Assembly (NCBI GenBank): GCA_004566265.1
Contig: SPLB01000242.1
Location: 1 to 8,253, forward strand
Origin: Paracoccaceae bacterium
GTDB lineage: Bacteria; Pseudomonadota; Alphaproteobacteria; Rhodobacterales; Rhodobacteraceae
DNA: 8,253 bases
Direction: 5' to 3'
This document shows positions 6,540 to 8,253 of this stretch, piece after piece. Both the position numbers and the translations under genes were made by a program. Every line of letters starts with the position of its first letter. The stretch's first letter is position 1. The notes under the pieces are model-generated. The model was not told the DNA's origin and made no database searches. It saw nothing but the letters and a program-made list of their open reading frames with translations.

Positions 6540-6563
6540 GCCGTCTCTTTGTGAAGGGACGGC
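6540..6563 (+). terminator. Stem-loop downstream of the BLUF-like gene
   Basis: GCCGTCTCTT (6540-6549) pairs with AAGGGACGGC (6554-6563) as a 10-bp stem with one G-U pair and a TGTG loop, 40 bp after the stop codon. The following GTTTCGCGGTTTT is T-rich but interrupted, so termination strength is uncertain. It would separate the BLUF-like transcript from uvrD. Confidence 0.65.
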
Positions 6564-6664
6564 GTTTCGCGGTTTTGGGGCGGCGTCTGTGATCTTGCAA
6601 AACCTGCGCCAATGCGCTTTGTCGCGGGGGCTGGGCGGGATTTGGCTGCCCGTTGCAGGATCGG

Positions 6665-6679
6665 GAACGGAGTGTGAAC
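6665..6679 (+). promoter_or_regulatory. LexA (SOS) box upstream of uvrD
   Basis: GAAC-GGAGTGT-GAAC is an exact match to the alphaproteobacterial LexA operator GAAC-N7-GAAC. It lies 42 bp before the uvrD ATG. A TTGCAG -35-like hexamer (6653-6658) sits just upstream and a weak -10 (AACATT, 6677-6682) overlaps the second half-site, so LexA would block the promoter. uvrD is a recognised DNA-damage-inducible gene in many bacteria, which supports the call. Confidence 0.8.
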
Positions 6680-6721
6680 ATTCTCTTCCCACCTGATGTG
6701 AAACAGGCTAGGGTGACCGTC

Positions 6722-8253
6722 ATGAGCAGCTTTGACGAAATGGACGCTTTTGAGGGCGCATCGCTTTCTTCCCGGGCCATGGCGGCGCGGCCCACACCCT
6801 ATATGGAGGGGTTGAACGACGCCCAGCGTGAGGCGGTGGAATGCCTGGATGGTCCAGTTCTGATGCTTGCGGGCGCAGGCACTGGCAAGACCAAGGCGCT
6901 GACCACGCGCATTGTGCACTTGCTGAGCACGGGGCGCGCGCGCACAAATGAGATTTTGGCGGTGACCTTCACCAACAAGGCCGCGCGGGAAATGAAAGAA
7001 CGGGTTGGTGGCATGCTTGGGCAACCGGCCGAAGGCATGCCTTGGCTTGGCACTTTCCACTCGATCTGTGTGAAATTGCTGCGTCGCCATGCGGAGCTGG
7101 TGGGGCTGAAGACCAACTTTACCATTCTCGACACCGATGATCAGATACGCCTGCTCAAACAGCTGGTTCAAGCAGCCGGAATTGACGACAAGCGCTGGCC
7201 TGCACGGATGTTGGCCAACATTATTGATGACTGGAAAAACCGCGCGCTGGTGCCGTCGAAGGTCCCAGCGGGGGATGCCAATGCCTATAACGGGCGCGGT
7301 GTTGATTTCTATGCCCAGTACCAGACCCGCTTGCGCGAGCTGAATGCGGTCGACTTTGGTGATCTGCTCTTGCATATGGTCACGATATTTCAGGACAACC
7401 CCGATCTTTTGGCGCAATACCATCGCTGGTTCCGCTATGTCATGGTCGATGAATATCAGGATACCAACGTTGCTCAGTACCTGTGGCTGCGGCTTCTGGC
7501 GGGGGGGCACAAAAACATCTGTTGCGTTGGGGATGATGACCAGTCGATTTATGGCTGGCGCGGCGCCGAGGTCGGCAACATCCTGCGGTTCGAGAAAGAT
7601 TTTCCCGGCGCCAAAGTGGTTCGCCTGGAGCAAAATTATAGGTCAACCGAACACATCCTCTCTGCGGCTTCTGGCGTGATTCGTGGCAACGACGGCCGAT
7701 TGGGCAAAGAGCTTTGGACGGCGGCTGAAGGCGGCGAGAAGGTGCGCCTGATCGGCCATTGGGACGGCGAAGAAGAGGCGCGCTGGGTTGGCGAGGAAAT
7801 CGACGCGGCGCAGCGCGGCACCCGAGGGGTGCGACCCATTGGCCTGAATGAAATGGCGATTCTCGTGCGCGCTTCGCATCAGATGCGCGCGTTTGAGGAT
7901 CGGTTCCTGACCATCGGTATGCCCTATCGCGTCATCGGCGGTCCTCGATTTTACGAGCGGATGGAGATCCGCGATGCCATGGCCTATTTCCGGCTGGTGG
8001 TTAGCCCGGAAGATGATCTGGCCTTCGAGCGCATTGTGAACACCCCCAAACGCGGACTTGGTGATAAGGCGCAGCAAACCATCCAGACCGTCGCGCGCGC
8101 CAATGGCGTGTCACTGGTCGAAGGCGCTGCGATGGCGGTGCGCGACGGGATGATCAAGGGCAAGGGCGGCGGCGCGTTGCGAAAACTGGTTGAGGATCTC
8201 GCCCGATGGCGCAAAATGACCCAGCCCGCGCGTGTCGTGGTCGAAAACGATGA
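6722..8253 (+). CDS. uvrD: UvrD/PcrA-type superfamily 1 DNA helicase, C-terminus beyond window
   Basis: 510 codons plus two bases are visible with no stop; family members run to about 700-800 residues, so the last third is missing. It is an ATP-driven 3'-5' helicase acting in nucleotide-excision and mismatch repair and in removing proteins from DNA. Motifs seen: Q-motif LNDAQREAV (31-39), Walker A GAGTGKT (51-57) with Lys56, motif Ia VTFTNKAAREMKERV (81-95), TFHS (111-114), motif II VDEYQDTN (242-249), motif III VGDDDQSIYGWRGA (269-282), motif IV LEQNYRS (302-308) and the following 2A region YRVIGGPRFYER (402-413). Motifs V and VI and the C-terminal RNA-polymerase-binding tail would lie past the edge. 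The first 30 residues are a low-conservation extension. The start is the ATG at 6722, with AGGG eight bases upstream; a GTG at 6713 is an in-frame alternative. The LexA box at 6665 points to SOS induction. Rep is a less likely identity because Rep does not usually carry SOS control. Confidence 0.95.
   Translation, partial: MSSFDEMDAFEGASLSSRAMAARPTPYMEGLNDAQREAVECLDGPVLMLAGAGTGKTKALTTRIVHLLSTGRARTNEILAVTFTNKAAREMKERVGGMLGQPAEGMPWLGTFHSICVKLLRRHAELVGLKTNFTILDTDDQIRLLKQLVQAAGIDDKRWPARMLANIIDDWKNRALVPSKVPAGDANAYNGRGVDFYAQYQTRLRELNAVDFGDLLLHMVTIFQDNPDLLAQYHRWFRYVMVDEYQDTNVAQYLWLRLLAGGHKNICCVGDDDQSIYGWRGAEVGNILRFEKDFPGAKVVRLEQNYRSTEHILSAASGVIRGNDGRLGKELWTAAEGGEKVRLIGHWDGEEEARWVGEEIDAAQRGTRGVRPIGLNEMAILVRASHQMRAFEDRFLTIGMPYRVIGGPRFYERMEIRDAMAYFRLVVSPEDDLAFERIVNTPKRGLGDKAQQTIQTVARANGVSLVEGAAMAVRDGMIKGKGGGALRKLVEDLARWRKMTQPARVVVEND

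Noticed and set aside
6359..7633. A long open frame (about 424 codons) on the minus strand opposite the BLUF-like gene end and uvrD.
   Set aside because: It is antisense to two genes with clear family motifs, spans the terminator and LexA box, and its translation shows no recognisable domain. It is a by-product of codon bias in GC-rich DNA.

Overview
The window looks like chromosomal DNA of a marine alphaproteobacterium, most likely a Rhodobacterales / Roseobacter-group species. The base composition is moderately high in GC. It carries a single-chain pyruvate carboxylase, a short stand-alone BLUF-like protein, and LexA boxes of the alphaproteobacterial direct-repeat type (GAAC-N7-GAAC). The genus is inference; no rRNA or other taxonomic marker is present.

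Layout: (1) Positions 1-1661, minus strand: a two-gene type II restriction-modification cassette. A C5-cytosine DNA methyltransferase comes first (1661-702). A NaeI-family restriction endonuclease follows 5 bp later and runs off the left edge (696-1). (2) Positions 1808-1882, minus strand: tRNA-Gly(GCC). The cassette lies immediately 3' of this tRNA, a classic insertion position. (3) Positions 2147-5590, minus strand: pyruvate carboxylase, the anaplerotic enzyme making oxaloacetate, followed by a hairpin. (4) Positions 5591-6064: a 474-bp divergent intergenic region with several small symmetric elements but no gene I can support. (5) Positions 6065-6499, plus strand: a 144-residue BLUF-fold protein in which the photochemical Gln, Trp and Met are all replaced. 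(6) Positions 6722-8253, plus strand: a UvrD/PcrA-type DNA helicase, open at the right edge.

The most interesting signal is regulatory. Exactly two GAAC-N7-GAAC sites were found by eye on the two strands. One is upstream of uvrD, where SOS control is expected. The other (1702-1716) sits in the promoter-leader of the methyltransferase-endonuclease operon, just downstream of a plausible -10. This suggests a NaeI-like restriction-modification system placed under LexA/SOS control, with a second small palindrome (1715-1727) abutting the LexA box and no controller (C) protein gene in the visible part. The second notable signal is the BLUF protein: it has the length and spacing of PixD/BlrB-type photoreceptors but lacks the residues needed for the photocycle.

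The genes do not form one pathway. The restriction-modification pair is an accessory defence module beside a tRNA, while pyruvate carboxylase and uvrD are housekeeping genes. The only visible link is the shared SOS-type operator between uvrD and the restriction-modification operon.
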